Of a DNA stretch of 64,000 nt, positions 1 to 12,022 are shown piece after piece. The DNA lies in the NCBI GenBank assembly GCA_003550305.1, contig QKYT01000113.1:163300-227299 (forward strand), written 5' to 3'. Source of the stretch: Glomus cerebriforme. Taxonomy: Eukaryota; Glomeromycota; Glomeromycetes; Glomerales; Glomeraceae. The first letter of the stretch is position 1, and every line of letters starts with the position of its first letter. The translations under genes and the position numbers were made by a program. The notes below the pieces were generated by a model. It had not been told where the DNA came from, ran no database searches, and saw nothing but the letters and a program-made list of their open reading frames with translations.

Positions 1-1324
1 TTACGGTATTACTGGTTCTTTATACACGTTGCTTGTTTATTATTTTTAAGGAAGAAATCATGAAAATTTAATGTACATTCTTAATGGATGGTTTTATTGG
101 TTCAATTTCATTTTGACCGGTTTGTTCCGCACTTTAATTTTTTTTTAGCAATAAGTTTATATGTAAATTTTATGCAGAACAAGTTTTAACATATAATTCA
201 ATATAATTGCTTTTTTCGGGATTTCCTCTGCGTACCGATTCTCGCATGTGCGTGCACGCTTAATTTTAACCGAATGTCATAATGCCAGTCATTTCGTGAC
301 GGGTACGCCCTTTTTCGGATACATTTTTTATACGAGTTAAATAAAAGATATATATTACTTGTGATAATTATTTTAAAATATTGTAAAATATTCTTTTATT
401 TAAAAATGATATAAAAAAACATAAACATAAAAAAACTATAATTATGTTACTAAATTCCACCAAAAAGTCAATAAATGAAACGTTTTGATAAGTACTGCGC
501 CATTTTAATATAAATATCATAAGAAATTAACTATATATGAAAAAGATAGGACGACACGTCAAATACAATTTATACAACCCCTTTTTTGAATAAACAAACA
601 ATAACAAATAAACTATAATAAAATAAGGAAAATTTATTTTGAAATATTACTGCGCAAATTTGCGTAATAATAATTATCGTACTTATATATATGCAGAATA
701 TATCATGTGTGATGGATTTTTTTTTAGTTAGAACATGTTTGTTAACCGCAACTATAAACTCGTAAAAAAAGTGCTGTTTTTAAAGAATTTTTTGTTTGAA
801 AATAAATATTGTAAAAACATTTTTTAATAAAATTTATCATATATGTCATGAAATGGTAAAAACTTTATTATAATATTAATAAGGTATAATAAATAATATG
901 AAATAATATAAAATAATAAAATGTTCTTTTGATTACATCATTTACATATACAGATATATAAATATATAATATCGAAATGTTAAGAAGCAAGGTGTTTCTA
1001 AAGCTCTTAATCACATGCTATATAAATTATTAAAATATCTACGATTTTTTTTAAAAAATAATCAAAAGAAATTGTCATTTACAAGAAAGAAAGAAAGAAA
1101 TAAATACATATATATAAACACCTTTATATAAAGAATTTAAATTAGATTGCATACAAAAGAACGTGTAATAATAATTAATTAAATAAAGTAAGTCAAATTA
1201 AAAATCGAAAACCATCATAAGAACTTTTTTTTTTTTTGCAAAATTTTTTTTTTTTTAAAAAAAAAATTTGCAATTTTAAATGTTTTTAAAAAATAAAATA
1301 ACTGTACATAAAAGAGATAATTCT
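1..1324. other. intergenic, no gene seen
   Basis: A+T-rich sequence with long A and T runs, the strongest at about 1228-1270. No open frame with coding character and no convincing RNA gene was seen. The 3' part will hold the 3' UTR of the minus-strand gene that ends at 1325. Confidence 0.6.
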
Positions 1325-2133
1325 CTAGAATAATTCGATAACATTATAAACTAAAATACTCGAGAATAAGATTGTAACCATCAAATTACCAATTCCATGT
1401 TCAAATTTATAATTTGTAGCAAAGTTAGGTGTAGCAGAAGTTCCACCTGGTACATTAGGACTTGTAAAAGTTTGATTAAATACACTATTAGTAAAAGAGA
1501 GCGAAACATTAAATCTAACAGGAACTGCAATTGGATTTACAGCTAAAAGACATTGACTTTCTTTAAATTCTAAAGGTAAAGTTCCGACATCTTGATCACA
1601 ACTTTGTACAGGTTTTTCATAACAAGATAATGATGGTATATATGCAAATGATTTTGTCGTTGTATCTGTAAAATTTAATAAGTCGTTATAAGTAAGTTGA
1701 AATATGTTTAATGCTGGTCGAAATTTTGGTAATTGCACTGGTGGACCGCCTTGAATTGTTTGACCAAACCCTTCTGTAATTGGAGTTGTTTGATCATCTA
1801 AAACTCTCACTGAAAAGCCTATTTAATTAAAAAGTAATTAGTGATATTTATGAGAAATCTTTAATGTTTAAATAAATAAATGAACTTACTTATATAGTCA
1901 GTGTTAATAGTACTGCATAAATACCAAGACCCATTATATGCTGGAGCTTCGGCAACACCGGTATAAATGTCACCATCTCCATAAATTCCGATGACCTAAA
2001 TTAATTATCGTCATTGATTCGTAAATTCTCATAAATTCTTTACGAGATAGAGAGAGAGAGAGAGAAAAAGAGAGATAAAATTTACCTGGAATGTAAAGAG
2101 AAGAGCAATAATAAGAGCAGTGAAAGAAATCAT
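1325..2133 (-). CDS. small secreted, probably GPI-anchored surface protein
   Basis: Three exons on the minus strand: 2133-2086, 1995-1890 and 1818-1325, joined by GT-AG introns whose phases agree, giving about 215 residues. Exon 1 encodes a clean signal peptide (MISFTALIIALLF). The mature part has four cysteines (in WYLCST, LSCYEK, QSCDQD and ESQCLL) and several N-glycosylation sequons (NGS, NFT, NVS, NQT). The last 20 or so residues are hydrophobic (NLMVTILFSSILVYNVIELF) after a small-residue stretch, as expected for a GPI-attachment signal. I do not recognise a domain. The architecture suggests a cell-wall or plasma-membrane protein made through the secretory pathway. A single C-terminal transmembrane helix is the alternative. 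The first intron contains a GA microsatellite. Confidence is high for the gene structure and moderate for GPI anchoring. Confidence 0.75.
2046..2075. repeat. (GA)n microsatellite in an intron
   Basis: About 30 bases of nearly pure GA repeat with one short A interruption, inside the first intron of the secreted-protein gene. Confidence 0.85.
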
Positions 2134-3603
2134 TTCTATGAATGTTTAATGTTTATAAAAAAAAAAATGACAAATTTATATAAATTTGAAATATCGTAAA
2201 AAAAAAATTGTGTCGTTGATGCAAATGGATTAAAAAGGAATTAAGGGAATGATGATATCAAATGAAAGTAAGATTTTTTTTTGGAATTGATATATGATGG
2301 TAAATAGAAAATGGAAAGAGGGAGTTATGGTCGAATATGAATTGAAAGAAAGGAAATTTGATTTTTTTTTTTCGGTGGCAAATTGGCGGATATATAAATA
2401 CATTTTGGGTTAAAGAGATTATGTATAAGTTTATTTGTGCAAGTTAAAAAAAAAAAAGTTGTTTATAAAGAATGTCGCGCTACATATACTTTCAATTCTA
2501 TATACAGAAAATGTATAAGCATCTAATAACAAGCCAAACCGAAAAAACGACAGTATTTAATATAATTATCTTAATTCCGATCATGTACTTATCTATTATT
2601 TATTCTAATTGTTTAAAATAAGCTGATACAAACAATGTCCAATTTTCTACTTAGTAAAATAGGGGATAATTTCACATAAAAAAATGTGTTGGTTACACAA
2701 AAATTTCAGTTGCATTTTTTTGTTTACCTAAAGTGGATCAAAGGAGGGAAATGATTCAATTTTCGTTTACATAAAATTCCGACGGCAATTTTTATTACGG
2801 GTATTTATAATGGACAATTTAGATAATCATATAAATATATATACAAGTACTTGTTTTTTTTAAAAAAAAAAGAAAAAGAAACTCAATAAATACAATTTCA
2901 TGAACAATTTATTAGGTTATTTTAGTTAATATATTTTATAATGGATGTATAGAATTAGGAAATTTTTCTTTTGATAATCATTCGTTAATTCGAATTTTGA
3001 GTATCCATGCTTTGTTTACACCATATGGCGATAATTGTTCGGTTCTTTATTTTGGGATGATTAGAATGATTAGGGTTTTTTTTTTATTATTATAATAATC
3101 AAAAAAAAAATCACAATTAAATAAGCCAGCTGAATCTGTATTATTAATAAAGAACGAATAGAAATTGACCATAAAAGTATAATATGATCATACAATAATA
3201 AAATAAATCATGGTGGTTAATTGAAATTTAAAGTTTGATTGTTTACCAAATATGTAAAAGAATAGGGAAAATTTGCCGGTAAAGGATTTTTATAATGATC
3301 AGCATACATAGTAGAAAATTATTCGTTCTAAAAAAAACTTGAATATTCGTTATTGTGTTTTCCATAAGAATTTATAAATTATACAATGCATCTTAGAATG
3401 GCAGTTTAAACGGGACTATAACAAAAAGTTAAACAATTTAAAACCCATATTATTAATTACCAATTCCTGTATTACTGTTTATATCCTTTTTAGATTATTA
3501 TTTTTCAACAATTCATTTTATATATTGATTCTTTGCGTCATTGGTTAACGCAATCTAACCTTTTTGAAATATTTGTAAAATTTTATCCGATCCTAAATTA
3601 TGA
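2134..3603. other. intergenic; upstream region of the secreted-protein gene
   Basis: A+T-rich. On the minus strand a TATA-like stretch (TATTTATATA) lies near 2392-2401, about 260 bases upstream of the ATG at 2133. Nothing else could be supported. Confidence 0.4.
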
Positions 3604-3855
3604 ATGTTTTTTTTTGTTAAATGCACAGTAATAAACTTGTTACGACTATTAAATAATAATGTCTCAAGAAATTCTTGGCTTGATTATCTATACATGAAGA
3701 TGAGTTCCGTAATAGGTTATGAAGCTCTTAAATATTCGGCTTTCCCCCAAGACCCCAAATTTACCGAAAAATTACCTACCCAAATTAAGATTAGCACTGC
3801 CGGAGACTGGAATATATTATCTTCCTCGTTCCCGATGCAAAAATGTATTCATTAA
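3604..3855 (+). pseudogene. coding-like fragment of unknown family
   Basis: An 83-codon frame that has coding character only from about 3665 onward, where it is less A+T-rich than its surroundings and reads NSWLDYLYMKMSSVIGYEAL followed by a Pro/Lys-rich tail ending QKCIH. The family is not recognised. The first 20 codons after the ATG look like random A+T-rich sequence, so the ATG is probably not a real start. It may be the last exon of a gene whose upstream part has been lost, or a relic. Confidence 0.25.
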
Positions 3856-4648
3856 ACAAAAAATAAAAATAAAAATTTTGTAAATATTTGTATATTCCTT
3901 TATTATCGTTATTCTAACATAGTTATCCATATTAATATTTTTTTTTATTTGTATTCTTGCTCGTTTAAACGATTAATTTCTTTTTCATTTGTTAAAAAAT
4001 CATAAACTTGTACACATACAATTGAAATTAAATAAATTTGTGTTATCATTTAAAAAGTTTACAGCAGATAAATATCATCGTTGTTAAAATGGTATAGGCT
4101 AGATGAAAAAAAATCACCAGATTATTCAGGATGAAAACCGGACGAAATGAGTAATCACACATAATTATTTCACCTGCCTATTGTTTATCTTGAAAGGCTT
4201 GGTCTCAAAAAAAAAAAAACGGGATAAGAATTTCTGCGCCACACATTTTAACCGACTTCAGACTCTCGGTAGATAATCTCGTGATTTAAAAAATTTTAGA
4301 TTGACATTAAGCTGGTTAATTTTACTAAAATTATCATAAAAAGGCTAGATGAAAGATTAATAAAATGTGTAATTTATAAAACGTATCTGGACTACGTCAC
4401 TTCGTCTTTTTTTTTTAAATAATTTTTTTTAAGCGAATTTAAATTATGTATTTTTATTACAAGAAAAATAAGTGCGTATTATATTTTTGAAAACTTTGGG
4501 ATTGTCGTGATTTTGTGNTAATCCTATTGTAAATATAAATCACATATCCACCTTTTATATCAATTAAATTTGTTTTATAATAAATATTATTAAATTATAT
4601 ACAAACAAACAATAGAAAACCAATATAAACGTGTCTTAATCCTAAATC

Positions 4649-4865
4649 TTATTTAATCTTATTTGTAAAATTTCGGTAGAAAACATTTTTAAAAGCTTTT
4701 AAACGTAATTCCTCTACTTGATTTTCTGTAAAATTTGTTAATAAGGGCACATTTAGAACAATAAAAAAGGTAATAAATTTGGACCAAAGTACTGTATACG
4801 ATCAAGAGCTATGTCTGGTGCCCTTTCATGTAATGCAATTGATACATATTCTGCGTGCTAATAGT
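4649..4865 (-). pseudogene. coding-like relic, two frames, unknown family
   Basis: On the minus strand one frame reads HAEYVSIALHERAPDIALDR and then a proline-containing stretch up to a stop. A second frame then continues with LLTNFTENQVEELRLKAF and ends at a TAA at 4649. The composition looks coding and the two frames abut, which suggests one decayed exon with a frameshift. The family is not recognised. Confidence 0.3.
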
Positions 4866-5583
4866 GAAGTTAACAAGAATCTGAAATAGATCAAATCAAA
4901 TTTTAATTAATAAAGGTTTTTAATGACTGTGCCAAACAATTAAACGATTCCGGTTGACCTTTTTAGGAAATTGATACTGATACCTTAAATGGTGTTTATT
5001 ATAAATTCCATAATATCCATTTATACCAAAGTTTCTAAATCTAAATTTTAATTTATAATAAAATTTAATTCAAACGATAAATAATATAATTGATACATCA
5101 ATATTTCGTGCGTACATTATAGTAAAAATAATTATTTGGCGTTCTGATTGTTTAATCAAAATTATTTTTAAACTTGCGCATCTGTTTACAACACTTTTCT
5201 CTGAAATATGCAAAGGTAGATGGTAATGAAACACACATTGTAATCTAATATATTTATCATTTGGCCATTTCATACGTTTCTAATGACCATTAAAAAGTTT
5301 TTATTATAGGTGCTTTGCAACTGACAGCTGACCCTAACATATTTCAAGTATTTTCCTATCGTTGGACCGTGATTATTTAATGACATACGACCATCTGTTC
5401 CCATTACAACTAATGATAAAAAAAAACAATGGTTATGAGGCTGTTCAAGTCCCTTATCCTAGTAATTTATTTAATACTCATATTTCAAAAGTAGATATAA
5501 TATTTACCTTAATAGAGGGCTTGTTTCGACAAAATTTAAAGTGTTCACTACAATTTTAGTAAAATTTAAAAAGGCATTAGCAT

Positions 5584-5881
5584 CGTCAAAATTACAATGT
5601 GAGAGTTTCGACGTGTTTCCCAGCCACTACCAAAAGACCCCCTCGGAAGGATAAGATGTACGTCATCATATGATTGCCNTATGCACAGTTCGTTGAACAT
5701 ACTCAGTGCCCACAGTTGGTACCTACTCGTCTCGTCAAAAGTACAATGAGAGAGTTTCGACGTGTTTCCCGGCCACTACCAAAAGACCCCCTCGGAAGGA
5801 TAAGATGTACCTCATCATATGATTGCCGTACTGTGCATACGTTGAACATACTCAGTGCCCACAGTTGGTACCTACTAGTCC
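5584..5881. repeat. tandem duplication, two units of about 149 bp
   Basis: Two head-to-tail copies starting at about 5584 and 5733. Both contain GAGTTTCGACGTGTTTCCC and CCCCTCGGAAGGATAAGATG. The copies differ by a few substitutions and by a 10-base core that is in opposite orientation (TATGCACAGT at 5680-5689, ACTGTGCATA in the second copy). An unresolved base at 5679 sits next to the core of copy one. The unit is much richer in G+C than its flanks. Open frames of 60-78 codons across it have no recognisable product. Confidence 0.85.
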
Positions 5882-5910
5882 CCCATGATAACCCCAACGA
5901 TATGTGCTAA

Positions 5911-7862
5911 GTAACTGATGAACATAATAGTTGTCCACCTTACCTTAATTTTTTTTTTGGTTTATTCAATGAGCAGGTTGTAGATGGAACATTTTCTTGT
6001 GTATTTTTTGGTAGTTGTGATCCTAAAGGCGATAAAACATTTTTAAAAAATGTGAAGTTGGGAGAAATCTTAAAACAGTCCCTCTTTTTATAAGGATTAG
6101 AGTTACACTAAAAACTATATTGTGAGTCATAAGAAGTAAGGATTATAAAGATCGAAAAAAGATTCATATGATTAAAAAAATGCTGATGATCGATTGATAT
6201 TTGTCGCATTATTACTCATTGTATATATTATGAGTTTATTTTATTAAGAAATACGTAAAATTATGATATAAATCAGAAATGACTCACGATTTTCAAAAAT
6301 ATGATATATAAAAATTTCTTTTTTTCTATAATAGAATCGATTCTTGAGAATCGATTCTCTACAATTTTTTACATATAAACCGACCTGATCCTGAGCAGTT
6401 TCTAATGCCCCTAAGTGCTGTTCAATTCCTGTACTGGGTCTCTTTTTTTTGAAAATCATATCATGTAGGTTTGAATTTTTTATTCGAATATTTATTTTAG
6501 AATTAAAATCAAATGAATAATTATAATAAATATCTCTGATGATGTTTTCTTTGAGAATTTAGATGTTATAAGTTATAACAAATTCATTAGAAAACTGTTA
6601 CCCATAATTCATGTTGAAGAAATGATATGATTGATAAAACTACAAAATAATAAGTTAATGAGATCATAGACGTGTATTTTGAAAAATCTGAAAATTAGAC
6701 ATGGTCATCAGCTCAGTTAAAGAACCGAGTAACAAGGAAAAAGATTGAAACTGAATTTTAGAAGGATCCATATTTCTTCCAAATCCAATTTTATAATGAA
6801 TTTAATAGTTAACCATCAATTACAAATAATTATTTACAAAGTCAAGTAAAAATGAAAGAATGATTCATCCTGTACCTATACAATTTTTTTATTGGAAGTA
6901 CAGTACGGATTTATATAATTTTAATGTCTTTTTTGAGATGTTATTTAAAATTATTCATTATACTTATTAAACGGTGTCATAATGATAATTATTAATTATT
7001 GGAAAAAGAAAAGGGCTATCAAACAGGTGAAAATTAACGCTCATTTATCTGTGGATAAATTAAAATAAATAAATATAGATTATGTAAAATCAACTGCCGA
7101 TTTATTCGCGCTATACCCTAGAGTGGAAAATCAATTTTAGAAAATTAAATTAATAATCCATATGAATCGAAGTATATTTTATGACCCAATTATTAAATCA
7201 CAAGTTATTCAAATAATCAATCAGATTCCACATTTTTAAATACAAATATATATTCTATTATGAAAATTCGTCACTTAAGTTCACAGTTTATTTAGCGGAG
7301 AATTTTCAAGATTAAAAACCGTGATTTATCTGCTTATGTTATAAAAATTAACAGCAAAATTATAGGAAAAAAATATCATGCATGTAATGGATATTTTCTT
7401 TCAACATATTAAGCTATACAACCACATTCAAATCCACCTACAACATCAACTCTCTTAAGATATATTACTAAAGGTGTTAGTCTGAAAATTGACCAAGTAT
7501 TTTATAAAATGTAATTTTTTTTTTAAATATATATACTGTCTTTATTCTTTGCCTTTATTAATTTCTGACCATAAATGGTAGTTTTAAAAACAAAAATAAT
7601 TGAATAGTATTTTGATGATCTCTGCGCCTCTATTTCAAACTGGCTTATTCGAAAAATTATTCAAAGTTTTCAAGTATATTATCAAATACTTAAGACCCCT
7701 TTTAATTCTGAGTTTTTAAGGTAATATAATTTGTAGTTTGTAGCAGAAGGTATTTGCACAATCTGAAAATCAATCAATTCCAATAATGATCACGATCGAG
7801 GCTGTGTCAAGAGTAGATGGGAGTCAACAAACAAAAGTTTCTCAATAAATTTATTACTGTAA
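5911..7862. other. intergenic, no gene supported
   Basis: A+T-rich. It contains two adjacent 12-base perfect palindromes (AGAATCGATTCT at 6333-6344 and 6347-6358). A minus-strand frame near 6250-6459 contains HLGALETAQDQVGLYVKNCR, which could be a coding scrap, but no exon structure could be built around it. Confidence 0.4.
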
Positions 7863-8104
7863 CCCTATAAAAAAAGAATGTCCGGAAATTCTTATCAAAA
7901 ATGCGTGGGTGCGTCCAGAAAATGTTCCACACGTCCAAGAAATGTTCAGAAAGTTGCAATAATCCGGACACTGGGACATTAATTCGTCTAGACATTTTCT
8001 GGGCATTTTCGAATATTGCAATATCAGAATATTGCAATGTTCCAAACGTTTTCTGGACGTGTGGACATTTTCGATGACAATTTCCGGTCATTTTTTTTTA
8101 TAGG
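7863..8104. mobile_element. MITE, CCCTATAAAA...ATGTCCGGA family
   Basis: About 240 bases bounded by inverted ends: CCCTATAAAAAAAGAATGTC followed by CGGAAATT on the left, and the reverse complement (AATTTCCGG, TCATTTTTTTT, ATAGG) on the right. It is internally rich in CCGGACA and TGTCCAGAAA-type words. No transposase is encoded. A compact relative lies at 38369-38459. Non-autonomous DNA element; superfamily not determined. Confidence 0.65.
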
Positions 8105-8281
8105 TTGTGATTCAATTTTTGTATCAAATCAGATTAAAATTATAAAAAAAAAAATATATAGTATTACTTAACTTTATTAGGATGAAAAATAATTTTTATT
8201 ATATTAAATGATTAAATGTAATAAAGACAAATAATAATGACTTTCGAAATCCAATATTTCAGCACTTGATTATTTTTACAG

Positions 8282-8529
8282 AAGTCACGGGACACCTGAC
8301 AGGTATTTACGTAATTTTGTTCAGAACTATAATTTTGGCCAGAATTAAGTTAAATTCGGCCAGAATTACAGTAATAGACTTTCGGCACCAATCAATTTCT
8401 TCAGTAAACAAAATAAAATATATAACTATGCATCAAACGATTTTTGCGGAATTATACTTAATTTTGGCTAAAATATGACCCGAACCTGGCCGACAAGCCG
8501 ACTGAAATTTGTCAGGTGTCCCGTGACTT
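8282..8529. mobile_element. MITE with 20-bp perfect terminal inverted repeats
   Basis: The left end AAGTCACGGGACACCTGACA (8282-8301) is matched exactly by its reverse complement at 8510-8529, 248 bases overall. The interior contains two copies of the GGCCAGAATTA word seen elsewhere in the window. No transposase. The small open frames crossing it are not credible genes. Confidence 0.75.
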
Positions 8530-10183
8530 TAGGATTTAGCTGTAATTGTACATTACGTAGTCAGATTCTCACGAATCACGAAAAATATCTTTTCGAGAAA
8601 ATTACGGTATTATTAGGACCCAGAAATTATACAGTACATGAAAGGTCATGCTTGAGTTTGTGTAAATTAATAGAAATGAAATAACATTTCTTAGCCAAAA
8701 TATCAAAAAATCCGTGATTCTAACATGATTCAGAAATCTTTAAAGAAAGTCATATTTCCATGTTTTAATTGTTGATTTTGCTAAATGAGACCGATCTGTG
8801 TTGGAATTTATGATTTACTCGACCATACAATGAAGAATTGTTTCGACTTGCTAAAATATTAAAAACAATTCGAGGTAAGATACTTTATTTTGAATTCTTA
8901 GTATTAAACGATGACGAGGATAACATCTTGAACAATTTCAACTTGATGGTGGATTAATTGCTCAAGAATAAAATCCTGTAGCGAAAAGTTTCATCCGGTA
9001 TGGCACCTAAGTAAATATCAAATGGAGTTCCACTTATTAAATGAAAGATATTCCTAGTTTGTCTTTAATGTAGATCAAATGATTTATTATATAATCAGAT
9101 CATATACATTATACAGAAGGAGATCGGGCGGCGACAAATTGGGCGATTTATCCGACAATAAATTAAAAAATTTTTAATTAACCAATAGGGAACCCAAAAA
9201 GAACTAGCGAAAGAGCGAGGATTGTTTAAGCTCGTGGTCTAAAAAAAGATGCACCGAACATTCCGAGGCGCAATAAAAGTCCTGTGTAAATGTTTTACCG
9301 GTTGAAAAACTGGATATTTGCCCCAAAAATTAGACAACAATATTGTTCATTAACAAATTTGGGCTGGTTTTGTAGCCTGACAATAATGAAATATTTTCAT
9401 TATTGTGTCAATTGTAAAAAAATCATTATATTTCACGTGATGAGATTCCTTTTCAATCGTTATTACAGCAAGATTGCTTAACCAATACATCCTAAAACGT
9501 AAACTCGTACGATAAATCCTTTGTACTTACTCCTGTGACATTATTGTATTTCAGGGAGAGATCCAGGTAACGCGTTACGAATTACCATATTTAATGGAAA
9601 ACTTTTATGTAATTAAGCATAAAAATTATTGTTTATTATTTATTATTATTATTAAGGTAACTTTGACTTTTGATAACTTTATACGAATTAAGGAGAAATC
9701 CGAGTTTACACTACAAGAACTTTTCCATTTAAAGTTAACAACAAAAAAAAGGTTAGAAAAAAAAAATAACTTTGTATAAAGCGAAAAAAAAAATTACCGC
9801 TTCTTTTGAAACATTCATCAACTAAAAAAATAGTGTTTGTACCCGAAACAGCTTGAATTCTGAAAGTAACTTCTAATTTCTAACCTTAAAAAGGATTTAA
9901 GGGGTTGTTTTATATTTGCATACATATATGGTTAGCGTTATTACTTATTTTGTAAATTTTTTTTGGGCTAATATTTACGAGTCGACAGGAGTACGAACCA
10001 AAAATTATCAAAATGCATCATGCTTATCCAATAAGAAATTCTTTTTTTTTCGTCCGTTAAAAGTTTTGACGGATTTTTATATTTCAATTATACAATACGT
10101 TAAATCATAAAATAAATTTACATAATAAGTTTAATTAATATTATAATTGATATTTAGGAAAATTTGACCGTGGTTCTAATTTC
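8530..10183. other. intergenic, no gene seen
   Basis: A+T-rich with scattered short open frames lacking coding character. The last part is the 3' flank of the minus-strand exchanger gene A. Confidence 0.5.
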
Positions 10184-11894
10184 TTAACTATCACCACTAT
10201 TAGGATAAAAGTAGAAAGCTAAGGCTATAATGATGTATGTGGCTAGTAACATAGCACCTTCTAACCAATTGGATTCACCATCCTAAAAAAAAAGAGCAAA
10301 GTCATTGTTAATATTTACAAATTTTAATTAAAATAAAGAAACACAAATAAATTATTACCTGAATGAGATAATTTGTTATCAAAACTGCAATGAATAGTAC
10401 AACAGTTTCAAATGTTTGGAAAAATAATGTCATTTCTTGATTTATTATCCATCCGAGTATAACAAGTAATGGTGAAACGAAAAGTGCAATTTGCTAAAAA
10501 GAAATTGTCATAGTTTAGAATAAAAGTGAAAAAAAAAAGTTTTTTTTTTTGAGTAAAATATACAAAATAATTACCATAGAGCTGCCAGCCGCAACATTAA
10601 TAGCAAGATCCATCTTATTTTTTACTGCAACAGTTACTGCGGTAACATGCTATATAAAGGTAAAAGATACTTGTTAATTAATTAAATTCATTTTCTGTTG
10701 ACGAATTAAAAAATTTTTACGATCATTACCTCAGCAGCGTTACCAACGATAGGCAATAAAATTAAACCGACAAAGGTTTTGCTTAATCCAGAAGATGTAA
10801 CAATACCTTCGATTGAACCAACTAAATATTCAGCAGAAAAAGCTACAGCAACAGTTACAAAAGCCAACAACACTAATGACATAAAAATAGTTAATTGAGG
10901 TTCTTCTTCCTCCTCTCGTTCTTCTTTGTATAAATGCGTATGAGTTTTCAGCTAATAAACCAAAAAGTTACAGTTTTACATGATGAAAAGTATAAAACGC
11001 TATACCGTAAGTTTATTGTTGTACTCACTTGAAACAAAAGGTAAAGAATATAAATTATCAATAAAACAACTGCTGTTCCGTGAGACAAATTTAAAAGTTC
11101 TCCTTTTCGTTGTTCAGGAGTAGTAGTAGTATGGGTAGTAGTATTATTAGTATTAGTGGACATAGATTCAATAGATGAAATAAAAGCCGCGGGAATGATT
11201 AAGCCGATACATGCCAAAGCCATTAGACTTGAACTCGTTTGTGCAGCAGTCTGATTAAATTTTTGTTCTTTATAATAAAATCCTCCAGCAACAAAACACA
11301 TTCCTAATACTAATAATAAATTTGAAATAATTGACCCAAGAATTGATGCTTGAACTACGCGTATTTGTCCATCCTTGAGTGCTATTATGGCAACAATTAA
11401 TTCTACTGCATTACCGAAGGTAGCGTTTAACAGACCACCAATTGTCTACAAAAAAATAGGGTAAAAAGATTATTAATACGAGATTTTTTTTTTTATAAAT
11501 ATCAAAATTAAATTTGAAAAATGGTAAATTTTTCTTGAATAATCTTAGTAAATACCTGTCCAACTCTCATACTAATATCTTCCGTTGCAAATCCGAGCAA
11601 TTTAGCTAATGGAATTATAGCTAAAAAATTTAGAATGAAAACTAAAGTATCGCTCCATTTTAATCCATGAGCTATATATCCAAGCGGTATAAAAATTAAC
11701 AATACGTTAATCCATGAGTTAAATAATATTATTTTAATGGATTTAAATATACTATTTGATCGAGGAGAAGTATGTATAACTGTTTGTGTTGTTGGAGTTG
11801 GAGTGGGTTGTGGAGTTGGTGGCTTATTTGTTTCTTCACTTGATAATAAATCTGTACTGTTTGATGATTGTGATTTTCTCTCTGATGATGTCAT
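10184..11894 (-). CDS. vacuolar-type Ca2+/H+ exchanger, paralogue A
   Basis: Six in-frame exons on the minus strand: 11894-11556, 11445-11029, 10951-10730, 10649-10575, 10493-10359 and 10282-10184, encoding about 428 residues, close to fungal CAX/VCX proteins. This family moves Ca2+ into the vacuole in exchange for protons. The cytosolic N-terminus is Ser/Thr/Pro-rich and is followed by alternating hydrophobic helices. Both ion-binding repeats are canonical: [10 protein letters not shown] at the start of exon 2 and GNAAEHVTAV across the exon 3/4 junction, each with the conserved Asn and Glu. A Thr/Asn-rich stretch and then EQRKGELL form the central loop, and EEREEEEEP is an acidic loop at the start of exon 3. 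It is the westernmost of six paralogues. Function is assigned by family motifs; whether it sits in the vacuole is inferred. Confidence 0.92.
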
Positions 11895-12012
11895 ATTTAT
11901 AAAGGAAGGAAATATATATCGTATTTAAAATAAAAAAGATAAAAAAATTTTCACGGAAAATACGGAAAATAAAAAATTTCCTTTTTTCTTTTTCTTTTTT
12001 TTTTGTAGCTGT

Positions 12013-12022
12013 ATTTATATAT
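12013..12022 (-). promoter_or_regulatory. TATA-like box of exchanger A
   Basis: ATATAAATAC on the minus strand, about 120 bases upstream of the ATG at 11894. Position fits, but A+T-rich sequence makes such matches common. Confidence 0.3.

Noticed and set aside
5070..5273. Minus-strand frame starting MKWPNDKY, reminiscent of the KWPND motif of biotin ligases
   Set aside because: Only five residues match and the following sequence has none of the expected ligase motifs; judged coincidental.
11737..11928. Plus-strand frame with a Val/Gly-rich run opposite exchanger A
   Set aside because: It is the antisense shadow of the Pro/Thr-rich N-terminus encoded on the minus strand.
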